Shown piece after piece: positions 48,548-60,760 of a DNA stretch of 64,000 bases. The position numbers and the translations under genes were made by a program. Source of the DNA: Pelodera strongyloides (lineage: Eukaryota; Nematoda; Chromadorea; Rhabditida; Rhabditidae). The stretch is taken from positions 1-64,000 of the forward strand of contig JAANDG010000108.1 in NCBI GenBank assembly GCA_036852015.1. Direction: 5' to 3'. The notes beneath the pieces are model-generated. The model was not told the DNA's origin. It was given only the letters and a program-made list of their open reading frames with translations, and did no database searches. Numbering within the stretch: position 1 is the stretch's first letter; each line of letters opens with the position of its first letter.

Positions 48548-51500
48548 AAATAAATAAATGGAAATAAAACGGTGAAAGCTAGGCCTGGCATTCAGCCCTA
48601 CTCTAACCCTTTGAAGTCCTGCAGCCCACTTGGCCTACTGACAATGAGAGATAATGCAGCGTTCGTACTATTCATTTATTGTTTACCAGTCGGCTCACGC
48701 CGCCTGAGGCGACTTACGTGGAAATATGATTGGTTTAGCATGGACATACTTATATACAAAGCTTCAAACGTATCATAAGAAGTTCACATAATAAGAAACA
48801 ATGCATACTTCGATATTGAGTTGCGAAACTCTTTTTGTACCCGAACGCGAAATTTGCATTTCCGTAACGCACATCGGTATGCAAATTAGGCTACAGTTAC
48901 TCTTTTATATAATAAGATTGTTTTCTTAGTTCCAATAAGCACAGTTCACCTTTCCGAGTGCAAAATTGTACGTATTTCCTGTAGGCAAAGTTCGATAAAG
49001 GACTCCCTAAAAATAATAAATTTCAAGATTTATTGATTTTGACCACGAATGTACATACTTACTACCAGTTGAAGCGGGTAGTCTGAAATCATTTTTCTTG
49101 GCTAAAAAATAAAAATTGCTATAAAATAAACAAAAAGGTAAGAATCAACCTCGTGTTCCTAAATAGACAATTCATTTTTATGTGCTTCATCTTTGCGAAA
49201 TCTGCCCAATTTTCCGGATTATCTTGAAAATAGTGATAGAAACCCATTGGAAGAAATGCTGAAATAGAAAATAAATAAATATAATAACACAAAACTATTG
49301 TAATATGGCTAATGATATAAAAAACAGGCAAGCTAACAATCAAAAAGACACTATTGGATGTAAAATGTTTCAAGGACTTGGTAAAATATCGATAGCATGT
49401 ATTTGACAATGGATGAGGAGTAGGAGATCGAATGTCTAAAGTTCCAAACAATATTTTGGTAATAGACATACAGTACATGTTAACAAAAGGAACATCGGTT
49501 GTAAATATCAAGACATTGGTTTTGCATTCGCTTTCAAGAGGTATCGCACATGGTTTTAAAAGTAGGTTGGACATCTGTAAACCTAAGCGCCCCAATGGGC
49601 GGTGCAGAATGATCACAATTTGCATATGAAAGTGCCGACACCCATCGAATGTTTCACACACCACGCGTCATGTCGCTTTGAATTTCAAAATACTAACTTG
49701 CTTTGGTCTTGTACCTTCCAAGGCGTGCGTGTATCAAACGACGTGCAGTCTTCAGAAGTGCAATATGTGAGTCGCACTTTCCCTCCACGGATGGAGCGTT
49801 CAGAAATTTCGATTCGGAGACGCAAGTTGATTGGACAAACTCGAAGAATAAGGAGAGCTGAAAGAACAGAGTTAAGAGTAAGTTGCTAAGGAGGGCAAAG
49901 ACGCTTCAATGGCGCACAGTGTTTGAGATATGAGGTATTAGAGGCAAGGCACATCACACCATCGCTTGAGCTTGGACGCTGGTCTAGCGGCACACAGTGT
50001 TTGAGCTATGAGGTATTAGAGTCAAGACACCGATTTGGTCTTGTCCGCGTTGGCTCAGAAGTAGAGGAATTTGTGCACGCAGCCCCGCGTTTTATTGCGC
50101 ATATGATATATAAAAGGAATACATTCCGTTGCGATGTTATGGCCCCAAGCATGTTTCCGCACAATATATGTGCTTCACTGCTATTATTGATATGGTAATC
50201 TATACCGCATGTATGGAATAAATTCAAAAGAATAAGGTGGACGTGTCTTCCATAGCGATCAAGAATGCCCCAAAAAGGACCGTACCTTAAATCCAACTGC
50301 TCCATTATCCGTACCATAATAAGTTGACGAGGCCAACGGATGAACAGAGTGCAGGGAGAGTAGAGCACGAGATATGCTAGCAGGCATATAGAGGACTGCC
50401 AAGATCATTGGTTGAAATGATCTCTGTGGTGGGTTACGGTAGTGAAGTGAATCTACAGTACCATCCTGCTTTAGGGTGTAGGTACCGTGTTGTTGAGCGA
50501 GCTCATCGCTACCCTGAATAACTACAGTAAGAATAATCATGCGGTAATATTCCAAACTTATGGCAACGTTAGAGTACACGCACGCGCGAACGCACCGACG
50601 CACGCACTCACAAACACATACACACCAATTCTATCAAGGTAATTCAAACAGCTACAGTACTTGGAATGTGAAGACCGATATCTTGTCATTTGGTAATCGA
50701 TTGATCTGTAGATAGTTAGGATCCATATCCCAGTAGGCATCAGTGCCCACTATCCAAGTGCCGGTGTCACCATAAGATGCCAATCTAAGTAATAAAGTTG
50801 CGTGATTATAAAGACACCGCCCGTCCATACAATTTATTTTGGTTATTCAAGGGACCGGTGTTGCAGGTTTCGCAAACAGAAACCGAGTCACCCCACGCCT
50901 GCGAAACTTGCGCGAAAGGCAGGTTATGCTGCCCCGCACGGCGAACCTCTGGTGGTACCTTCAGCACAGTGTGCGAGATGCGCGCCACGCATTCGCGGCG
51001 TCCATTTTGTCCGTCATAGGAGTGCGACGCAACCGGAAATTTCCGCAAAAGAAATGAACTCACAGTGCGATATTCTGCAACAAGTGAACGATGGGCATTT
51101 CAAGAACTAGGTTCTTTTTATTTTCCGGAGTTTCTACCGTACGAAGCCGTCCCATGTTGCTGAAGGCGGCGCCAAGCGGCAGGGTTTCTATGTGCGAACT
51201 CTGAAGGAATTGTTAGGTAAGTATGGGCTTGGAAGGAATGAGCTTGAGCTTGATTGCTATATAAGCTAGAATACGAAGAGTCACAGTCATGTTACTAAAA
51301 GCGGTAATATTTCGCAGAAGTCTCAAAACGACGTCTATGTCAATAAATCTTACAATGTCAATTAATACATATTTAAATCGTAAGAACATGCAGCAGGAAT
51401 GAAAGCTTTGGGATTTATGATTGGAACAAAAATGCATGGCGAGAACAACACACGAAAAAAACTAAAAAGAGAAATAATACGTATGAATTAATAGAAATAA

Positions 51501-52272
51501 CTCACTGAATGAATGATAAGAACTTTGGACCGAAGTACGACATCTTCATCTAGTATTGAGCGATTTTTCATCGAGCACAACCGTTCTGCCTGTATAATAA
51601 AATAAGTTTAATTGTGTAAAATAAAACTATGGTGTAAAATAACGGGACTTCCAATAAAATCTGGCTCACATTATCATTTATATTAATCTCATCGTGTTAC
51701 GTACTCGAGTGGCAAATCGAGTGGATACATCATGCTACTGTACTATGAAAAAAAGTTAAATATATCATATCGTACATGTAGCGTTACCTATATGCAAATT
51801 CAGAAACGTACCACGACAAGTAGAGCGTTTAGGGTTGATCCTCCAGAACCCACATCTTCACAGGGATCTTCAACAACTAATAAAAGATCAGTATGGAAAA
51901 CTCCACACTTACGTAACCAATCGAGTTCTGAAAATACGAGAATTGTATTTTATAACTATCAGAACATTTATTTTTTCAACGCTCCTTAGGTTTATTTAAC
52001 AGAACATTTGAAAGTTTGAAGGTGTATGTAGAAGTGTGGTTTACAAACACCTGGAAAAAATTGTGGGCGAGACTTTAGCCGCTCGTGTGTGCGCGGCGCC
52101 AGTACGTCGCAGCTCAAATATGTATAAATGGTGCGCGTGACTACAACCGCTCGCTTGTGCGCGCCAGTACCTCGCCGCTCAAATATGCGTCTGATTCCAA
52201 CAAACCTATATAAATCTCATCCTTCCTAGGCTCGTTCACTCTAACGGAATATGCCACGGCATCCCACTGCAT
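45975..52272 (-). CDS. FCSK: L-fucokinase (FCSK-type), 3' part of kinase domain not found
   Basis: Phosphorylates L-fucose at O1 in the cytosolic GDP-fucose salvage pathway. Phase-consistent exons: 52272-52206 (start MQWDAVAYSVRV), 51927-51812, 51589-51506, 51200-51064, 50784-50661, 50513-50286, 49857-49715; then poorly resolved sequence at 49,640-49,420 (includes ITKILFGTLD), 49258-49150 (FLPMGFYHYF) and 49006-48950; then 48484-48366, 48122-47977, 47689-47602, 47336-47272, 46941-46854, 46551-46472, 46104-45975. Landmarks: VEDPCEDVGSGGSTLNALL (nucleotidyltransferase-like loop), GTWIVGTDAYWDM, VFTFQGSDELAQQHGTY, LSLFFEFV, KEGGVRSGPAANPQF, ARHVEAACQ, AARADLYGGWLDTPP (GHMP kinase entry) and NLAIRVDGK. 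Expected later motifs (PHGSGLGTSS, GGGWQDQ, GAGGGGF) were not seen below 45,975. ATG follows TTCTAG-TCA. An alternative is a truncated or pseudogenised 3' end. Confidence 0.85.
47375..47492. repeat. (TTTG)n / (TGAT)n microsatellite
   Basis: TTTGATTGTTTGTTTG-type repeat in a fucokinase intron; the minus-strand frame over it (QTDKQTNNQT) is an artefact. Confidence 0.9.
48489..48545. repeat. (AT)n microsatellite
   Basis: About 28 AT dinucleotides, ending 5 bp upstream of the fucokinase exon that begins at 48,484, so it forms most of the acceptor region. Confidence 0.95.
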
Positions 52273-52384
52273 TGACTAGAAGTGTAGGAATAATACCCTA
52301 AAATAATAGAATATATTGTTTCCGCAGTCCTGTGGTCTGCGGTCCGCGGGATAAAATTAGTGATAAAATACAAAATTATTTAAC

Positions 52385-52542
52385 TTAAAGCGAAACGCCA
52401 GCTCCTTTGGAAAATTTGCATATAATGTATCCTATGCTAATTTTGCGCGATAGCGGTGGACGATCGCGCAAAATTAGCATAGGATACATAGGATTTGCTT
52501 ATCATATGCAAATATTCCAAAGGCGCTGGCATTTCGCTTTAA
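52385..52542. mobile_element. TTAA-flanked palindromic MITE family B, copy 2
   Basis: TTAA-AGCGAAACGCCAGC to GCTGGCATTTCGCT-TTAA; hairpin arms as in the 15.9-kb copy. It lies just upstream of the fucokinase start codon (52,272). Confidence 0.85.
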
Positions 52543-53008
52543 GTCGTACGATATATTACAAAAAAATGAAATGTAGAAAACACATAAAATAACACCAAAC
52601 TAACAATAAGAGATCAAAAAGTATGAATTTTTTAATGAAAAAAATGTACAAATACAACGATGAGGATGATAACTGCACAGTATTTTAATTTTTCTAATAA
52701 ACTTTACAGGGAACATTTTATATGAAAATAATTTTATCTAATTTTGTATTATAACATAGAAACTGTTCTTTTGATCAATAAATGGCCAATATAAACAGAC
52801 AAATGCCAATAAAACGACAGCAAGCGTGTCTTTTGCAGTTGATTGGGAACGTGATTCATAATGTATACAAAAACATTTTATATATTTTTCTATAAATAGT
52901 AACATTATAAACATGATTTGTTCTTTTTTAATTTTCAGGTGGCATAAGAGATCCACTCCCGGTAATAATGCAACATTTGTTTTGCTCTATTGAGAATAAA
53001 CTGTCATT

Positions 53009-53190
53009 TTAAAGCGAAATACCGGCCGGTTTCTGAAACACATCGAGTTCACCGGTATTCTTATGCAGCTTATGCAAATGAACATAAATTAGAATAAAGA
53101 ATCGAGCCAAATTCGAGCAAATTAACTTGCGGGCGTAAGAATTCAGTTGTCCACGCTAAGTTTCAAAAACCGGCCGGTATTTCGCTTTAA
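53009..53190. mobile_element. TTAA-flanked MITE family A, copy
   Basis: TTAA-AGCGAAATACCGGCCGG to CCGGCCGGTATTTCGCT-TTAA, both ends intact. Confidence 0.9.
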
Positions 53191-53725
53191 TGTTGAGTGA
53201 TAACATAAGGCAAACAATGGAGGGCAAACATCTTATCTCTTATTATATAAAGGAGAAGAGTTTGAAGGCTTGTATGTTCGCAACGAAGTTCCGACAAGAA
53301 ATTAGAATATCTAAAGGCTACAAAAGGAGAGTAGGAGCTCAGTGTTGGTTGAGCAAGCGAAATCGAATCTTATTGCATGATTTTTTTCAATACGTTGCAA
53401 ACGTTTCACATAAGTGTGGTCATTGTCCCTGCATTTTCAACCTTGAAGTATTGGAACGTCGCCTCAGGCGGCGACTGCCGTCGGAAATACTACATTTCAT
53501 TCACAAAATTTACAGAAACACGCTCCATGCATATATGTGATGTAAACATTGCGATCAATGTCATAGATTATGTAATAAAAATACATTACATACAGTAACA
53601 CATTTGTATGTCCACAAAAAATTCTCACGCTCTCATTCGTTACTGTATAAATTAGCATAAAACATACAATCTAAAATTATTTATTTCAGTTTATATCAAC
53701 AAAAAGACCCGCATTGAAATATAAA
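53191..53725. other. intergenic, unassigned frame
   Basis: The plus-strand frame at 53,190-53,540 (116 codons) has the ATG of its reading frame at the MITE border and no recognised domain. Considered unlikely to be a gene. Confidence 0.3.
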
Positions 53726-54133
53726 CTGCATATAGATATACTTTCCATAAAAACAAACTACTACGTGTAAGTTATTATTATTCACCACAGAAAAAAAACT
53801 AGTTCAAACTTATACTGTACAAAATCAACAGTCATGGGTTACCTTATATTACACACGAATTTGATTTTCGTGTCATACTTTTGATGGACGAAATTTCATA
53901 GTATTTGTTTTATTATAGTGTTTATATATTTCTGCATATAGATATACTTTCCATAAAAACAAACTACTACGTGTAAGTTATTATTATTCACCACAGAAAA
54001 AAAACTAGTTCAAACTTATACTGTACAAAATCAACAGTCATGGGTTACCTTATATTACACACGAATTTGATTTTCGTGTCATACTTTTGATGGACGAAAT
54101 TTCATAGTATTTGTTTTATTATAGTGTTTATAT
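53726..54133. repeat. perfect tandem duplication, 206-bp unit, two copies
   Basis: The sequence from CTGCATATAGATATAC to TAGTGTTTATAT occurs at 53,726 and again, as far as read without a mismatch, from 53,932. It lies directly downstream of the paracaspase stop codon, in its likely 3'UTR or 3' flank. Confidence 0.95.
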
Positions 54134-54325
54134 TACGGGTAGAATACACATCACTATTTACATCACAAATGAAACACTTCACTTCTTAGACTAGAGAAAT
54201 TATATCTGCACAAAAATCACAACCATACATGCTTAACTATTTCAAGAACTATATCAACCAAACAATCTTTTCAATATCAAAGTACAATTTTACAATGAGC
54301 AAAATGTCCAAAACATCCCCAAATC

Positions 54326-57300
54326 CTATTTCAAAAGGCACAATCTTGTAATAAGTACATGTCCCAATACAGCTTCCGCACTAGCAACTACACCACCTCC
54401 CTTTTGCTGCAGTTGGACTGTGCAGCTGACCTCGCGCTGCAAAAATACGAAAATCATTTAATCACATCACGATCAAAACAAATTATCTACCAAGGTTACA
54501 AGCCGAAGAACAAAATCGAAATATTTACATTTACCTACGTCACAGCGCTAACTAATATATATTCAAGTAAAATCAAAAGAAAGGGAGCCTTAGGCAAGTT
54601 TGAATATAGCTTGAATTAATTAAGTGGGGTATATTTGTCTGATATTCTGTCGTTCTATGAAGGAAGAAACAAGAACCAACAGTAGTTAGAACTCACTCTT
54701 TATGCAATTATATAGTGTTTACTGATTTCAAGGAAATTCTCCTTCATATAACTCACCTTAAACCGTTGCAAGTGCGAGAGAAGTACACAGAACGAAACTC
54801 CTTCAGTATCGTCTTCAAAAATACGCGGTTTCGATGTTTCCACTGACTAAAATGTAAAACTTGGTTACTGATTACGTAATGCGGATTAACATTTGACAAA
54901 TCAGTGAAACATTATCCTTTACCACTCAGACTTGTGAAAGGAAAAAGGGTAAAGTGGTGAAGTATAACAAACCGACAATCCTTGTACATATTGAAAAAGT
55001 TGAAACTCGCAAAAAAAGAAAAAAAAGAAACATACCGGCGGGAACTGTAGAATTGCCAAGTGTTGTCGTGCCTTTTCACTCAATTGTTGCTCTTCCTCTA
55101 TATCTCCAGACTCATCCGGTTGCAGGTCTCCAACCGACGAATACACGTAGACCTAAACAAACTTACGTATGTTGGAACTAATATTGTATAAATATTAAAC
55201 GCTACAGTACACTACCACCTTGCAGTTTTATTGAAGTGTGGTTAAACACAGTCTTTCTTAAACCCTAAGTAAGTTTGTTTAGGTCTACGTGATTCCTAGA
55301 ACATAGTAGACGACGAGTTCCGTAAACAAAATATTAGAAGTGCTTACAAATAATTCAGAATCAGAAAGACGGATTAACAGCAAAGCCAGGACTCTACTTT
55401 GGGAGTAGCTCGGTACATATGCATAAACCTAACACAGTTAGTTTAACGAGCTCTAAATAACAAATAACTACCAACTAGGGTAACTAACAAACCAACCTTG
55501 TTCGTAAAGTGTCCACAAAAGTCGAAAAAGATGGTAACCGTCAATTTTTGCTCTTGAAAACGAACTATCACCGGATTCGGAAGCTCTAAAAAGTATAAAT
55601 TACCCACTGAACCAATGTGAAGCCCATTAGTCGCCGCACACCCAAAACTGGGCGTAATCAACTCGGTACACCCGCATAGTTTTCAAATGGGAAACCTCCC
55701 ATTGGCAAAAGTTCTTAAGAAGAACCTCAAGAACCTAAATTTAGAACCTAAGCCCAGAAAATTTTACAAGAAAATATCACGCTCCATCGCCACAAATAAA
55801 TTCCCTGGGTTAATTTTCAACATGTTTCTAAAATGCGTACTAATAGGGGCATAAACGGAGCGTGACTAAACGGACCTAGAACAATGACCAATGACAATTA
55901 ACTAACCATGCATTAATCTCCAGTGTATCGTATGGTGATCATAGGATACAGTATGCCCGTCAAATATCAACTGATCGTGTAAACTCCTGGGTTGAGTTAA
56001 CGTTGAGCGCAACTCCGGAAACTGCACCGCGCGCACCTTTTCATCCCTTTCGATATCTAAAGAACAAGTTTACTTATGTGTTCGCAAAAAAAAAAACTAT
56101 TCATAATTCGGTTGCATACACCAAATAGACAGTATAAGAACACAAAATATAGCACATTTGTTATAAATATAGTCAAAAACCAAATTTGTAACCCACGTTC
56201 CAAGTATGAAAAGCACAAAGTTTCAATCGGGGTCCTTTACAATCAAGAACCCTAACCTACACTCTTGCATCCACACTGCGCTTTCGACACACAATATCTA
56301 TTTTATACACATACATTATTTTCTAAGCATTCATTACAACTTTCTAAGGACACCTACCTTTAAATACTCGGTTAAGCATATCCAGTACGGATATATTCAA
56401 TCCCACATGATTTCTCAAATACTTCATAAATACTCCATTGATCTCTCCCTTCACCTCGTACGCCCCTACTCCGCCGCTTCTAAAATACAGAAAGAATATC
56501 GCACATTTAAATCATCCGCTTCATCTTTGGCCACAGCTATGTGAGCAGTGTGTTCGCACACGTGCGGCGCGCAACAGGCTTACTAGCCGCCCACCAATTT
56601 ACTGTCGCTAGTGCCTAACCAAGAGGGGTGCGCGGCAAACACATGAAGGTTTTCGGCATTCGGATAAAAAGCAAGCTCATCTATCACTCAAGAAAAATAG
56701 TAACTACTGTAGTGAATTCAAGAGTAACTACTAAATAAAGAGCTAATGGACAACTAACTAACGTTGAGTATCCATAAACAGTGTTTCTATTCGGTTTATT
56801 CTTTCTTTTGAATTGTTCCGCGTAATCGACGAAATCTTTCACGCTGTCGATTCTTAAAATGGTATATAGATAAATATTTGGACGAAACTAAGGATACAAA
56901 TTATGATACTGAACATATAGATTACTAGACGACATGTTTAAAGGGTGAAAATCGTGAAAATTTGCTTTGAACTTTTACTTGAAAAACAGTATGACGGAAT
57001 AAACGGTAGAGAAATCTTTTCATTGTTTTTCTACTTGAAAAGCACTGTGACGATTTGCTAAATGGTTCAAATTGTCACGAATCACGAGCCATTATATGTT
57101 CATGAAAACGTCGGTTACGTACAACTGGCAACTGCCAGAGATAAACTCACGGGATAAACTTTCTGCAAACATCCAAAAGTAGTAGGTTTAGGGCGGGAGT
57201 GTGGTCGTTGAACACTTGCAGGACCCAATCCATGCTCAAACAGTGTTGAGGGAGGTGCGCGTCCAAAGGAGCGTCTACAATAAGAAGCACATCAGAAAAA

Positions 57301-60300
57301 CGAAGAGAAACGCGTGCACAACACGACCTCAATGTACAGTGAGCCTATCTGCTAGTTGGTTTGGTGATTGGGACTGGGCTATGCTTATTGGGTCAGAAGT
57401 CAGAACCCTACATGCTCCGTGTGAAAGAAAACAGAAGCTAGTTTGGTCATGCCTAGGCTTAGGCTAGGACTCAGACGTGAGTTTAGCCTAGGGTTAGCGT
57501 ATATGCGCCTTTTCGTGACGAACGACACGTAATAGGTGAATCCACGGAAATCAAAGCCTAAAGCCATCAGTTGTATAACTAATTGCACTAGGTATGATGT
57601 TCAAATTTCAAACTATACAAAAAAGACCTTGACAATAAAAAAAGAAGAAATAATTGCGTCACCTATTGGCAGGAGATAGCACTGTCCGTTCACCTCGAAG
57701 CCATGTCCCACGAAATAGAAAACGGCTAAAATAATATAATTTAATAAACGGAAATGGGTAGATAATAATGGGGAATACAAAAATCATCGAAATTTTACAA
57801 ACACATAGTTGATTATTAGAACCAAGCAATTATCCTAATTGTAAGATAAAGTCCCCTACGAGAAACATACATACTTGAAAGGAAACACGTTACCAAAACT
57901 CGGCCTAAATCATCTTACTAGAATTCTCACAGTAATATAATCTCGGGAAATCTAATGGCCCACCGTAAACACCATTTCCCAACAGTTTCCTATATTCTCT
58001 GATCATCGTACGCATTTCTTCGAGAGTTAAATCCGCCAGGGTCACCGTTTTGAATTTTAAATCTTGGAGAGCCTGGAAATTAGTGCACAATTAGCAAAAC
58101 ATTCTTTGAAGAATAGAACAAAACTAGCAATCAAATCCCAAAGAATACTACACTCTTAACCAGTCTAGATTTCTTAATTTAGTGAGAATTCCCAGACAGT
58201 ACAGAAATAGATATAGAGACGGAGTACCGGTACCGGATAGTAACTATCCTTACGACAACGGACAAAACAATCAATAAGGCGGAATAGATACTGACAGGTA
58301 CTATAAGACATGCACCCTTCAAAGGACTACAAACTACAACTACATTGAGGAAAAAAACAATAATAAAGTGTAAATAATAAAATAATACCGAAGCCAGTGT
58401 CTCCGCGTCACAGTGTGGCGTTACCAATTCGGGAAGATATCGGTATGAGCAGTTGGAAACAATTAAAGCCACCTTATCTGCTGCTACAAGATCTTCGCTG
58501 ACGTCATCGGATGCTAAAATAAACTATTCTGATGCATCCTTCCTGTTCCCTTTTATATTTGCTTCATCAACCCCTTCACGCTTCACGCACAGTTGTTGGT
58601 TGTGAAGATAGACTCCGAATAGCACACGTATGGATACATGATAAGATCCTTGTGGCACCAAACACATTTCGTAACATGAAATGGTACATAAATAGATAAA
58701 GACAACAAGACCTAGACAGAGCATAATTTCAAGCCTCAAAACTAAAAACTCCATCTTATGAAAAACCCACGTCTTCTAGTAACTGCGTGTGGTGCCTCAG
58801 CGTTTACATCATCCATATCGCCCATAACCTTACAAAGACGTTTGTATTCGTCGTCCTTACAGTGGTCACATTCTAAAAGTCGTTGTAATGACTGGGAATG
58901 TGGGAATCTACTTACGATAGGGATACCGTACCTAAAAGCGGTATAACAGCCGGTTTACGTAACGTGTGTTGGATGTTGTATTAACAAAAACTACGTGAAT
59001 GTCGGAAATGTCTTACAAAACCCGGCTGTTGTAGCGCTTTAAATACCATGTACGTAGTGGGACTGTGGAACTCGACCTCTCTACTATGTGAGATACGGTT
59101 TCGTTTTCGGTCGGACGTCTCAAGTCGGACATTGAATTGATTGAATGTTGTTTCATTACTTTATTATCTTGTACAATAAACTCACATATTATAAGTGAAA
59201 TGGAATGGAGTAATCAGGACTACAAACGACAAAACAAAAATTACAAAACGTACGATGATCATCACTGAGGAAAGGCGTCAAATCGACTCGTTGTGATTCC
59301 AACACAGAGCTGAACTGTTTTCCGGGTTTACGGTAGAACGCAGATTGTGCGAGACCGTCTGGAACCTCATTGTACGCTTTACACCGATATTCGGTTTTTG
59401 TCGAGCACCGACATCTGAAGAAAGCAATTAGGCTAATTAGGCAATTAAGGACTTGACGATAGGAGGCATGATAATAGACCACTGTATTGAAAGGAACGAA
59501 CTGACAATGGGTACGGTACCGCAGTAGACAGTGCGCCATGAAAAGGCTCAAGTATATAAGAAGAAATTAAGCATTTTGAGATTTCCCAGTCAATAACAGT
59601 ATAGAAAATAACTCTGTGTCCTAGTACTTAGAACATCTAAATAAGTGGATCGTAAACATAAACATGCCTCGGCAAAATGAGAACGTTTGTGTTCGCACCC
59701 TCGATAGCCGTATCACCCCGAATCCATTGAAAATGCGGGTACGGGAAACCGACGGCTGTAATAATTTTGGTCACGCTTGTCTTTAAAACAACGCAACACT
59801 GTTTAATCTATTTATTCGCCAACGACAGTATATAATAACATTATGTAGCACCTAAAACTAACCTTTGCATTCGAGCCTCAGCTCTGTGCCATCAGAAATA
59901 ATACTAACGGCAATTTCCTCCGGACGAGACCACTTGCATTCTTCTGAAAATAAAAGAAATTTGAACTAAAGCGTATTCATCAGCATAGAGTGTAGACGTA
60001 CAGTAGTTATGTTGTACTTTCGCGAGTGCGAACCTGCGAACTGCGAAGTGTTATCCGCGATGCGATCACGGTAATTAATTTCACTTGAAACATGTTGCCG
60101 TTAAAAACAAAACACTTAAACTTACTATATTTCCGGCATAGTACTAATTGGGGCTTATCCATCAGCGATCCATGCACCTTTGATAGGGCCTGAATGAGTG
60201 AGAGTTTGCTTTTTTACGAAGAGATAACATTACAATAAAAAAAATCAGGTACTCATACGTTACTAGTTACTACCGTAACTTACCTAGGTCAAGGATAGCT

Positions 60301-60760
60301 GAGTAAGGCCGAAACTATGTCTTTTCACCAATTTTCTAAATTCGATAAAAAAGTACCAATAGCAGACGTTACCTGCAGTCTACCCAGGAAGTTTAGCACT
60401 GTTTGACCGCGGTTTCCCCAACTCCTCAAGAGACATTCTGCGGGATTTGACATCCGCATATAGCGATCCACTTCATCTGTACTAAACAAATAATTGATCT
60501 TAATAAATAATTGATTGCTAAAACTTACCAGAGACCGCGATTTATGCAACTAAAACGATACTTATTAACGTATGTGAGTGTTCTGTGCTCTCGCTAAGTA
60601 CACTCAAATTAAAATTATAATCATACCTCACAAAGTAAACACTCGAAGTCTCCTCGTCTAGGATTTTCATCCAGAGATCGCCCGCGTTTAAGCATAAGCA
60701 TAGTTGTTGGTGGATCCCAACGGGGAGTTCGGCAAGGTTTGTTTCCAAGGAACAAGGCAT
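54326..60760 (-). CDS. MALT1: MALT1-type paracaspase (18 exons, 617 aa)
   Basis: Cytosolic Arg-specific cysteine protease and NF-kB scaffold family. Exons: 60760-60627, 60481-60373, 60189-60126, 59943-59863, 59755-59668, 59414-59266, 58872-58834, 58513-58389, 58072-57964, 57725-57663, 57274-57151, 56852-56763, 56479-56358, 56056-55907, 55585-55497, 55152-55036, 54846-54757, 54436-54326 (TAG). All phases fit and total 1,854 nt. Residues 1-85 resemble a death domain (NPAECLLRSWGNRGQTVL). About 105-185 form an Ig domain (LRLECKAVGFPYPHFQWIRG to EYRCKAYNEVPDG). The protease part starts with KVALIVSNCSYRYLPEL and ALQDLKFKTVTLADL; catalytic His307 is in VFYFVGHGFE and Cys357 in LLLLDVCRK, 50 residues apart (49 in human). 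LPIDAPLDAHLPQHC, VYGYST and INGVFMKYL follow, then a C-terminal Ig-like part (FCVLLSHLQRFK). Intron 5 needs a GC donor. An in-frame TAG lies 15 nt before the ATG. Confidence 0.93.
55144..55291. repeat. 23-bp perfect inverted repeat around a MALT1 splice acceptor
   Basis: CACGTAGACCTAAACAAACT plus TAC at 55,144-55,166 is the exact inverse of 55,269-55,291, leaving a 102-bp loop. The left arm contains the acceptor and first 9 nt of exon 16 of the paracaspase gene. It may be a 148-bp MITE or a local inverted duplication. Confidence 0.85.
58932..59043. mobile_element. short inverted-repeat element in MALT1 intron
   Basis: AAAGCGGTATAACAGCCGG at the left and CCGGCTGTTGTAGCGCTTT at the right, about 112 bp. 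The outer AGCG and inner CCGG recall family A, so it may be a relative. Confidence 0.6.

Noticed and set aside
48283..48591. 102-codon minus-strand frame starting MPGLAFTVLFPFIYLF
   Set aside because: The first half is the (AT)n intron repeat; only the part from 48,484 on is fucokinase exon.
49602..49889. Plus-strand frame with a splice-like end (RRRKLIGQTRRIRRAERTEL)
   Set aside because: It is the antisense of the fucokinase exon 49,857-49,715, which matches the family (LSLFFEFV) and has correct phases.
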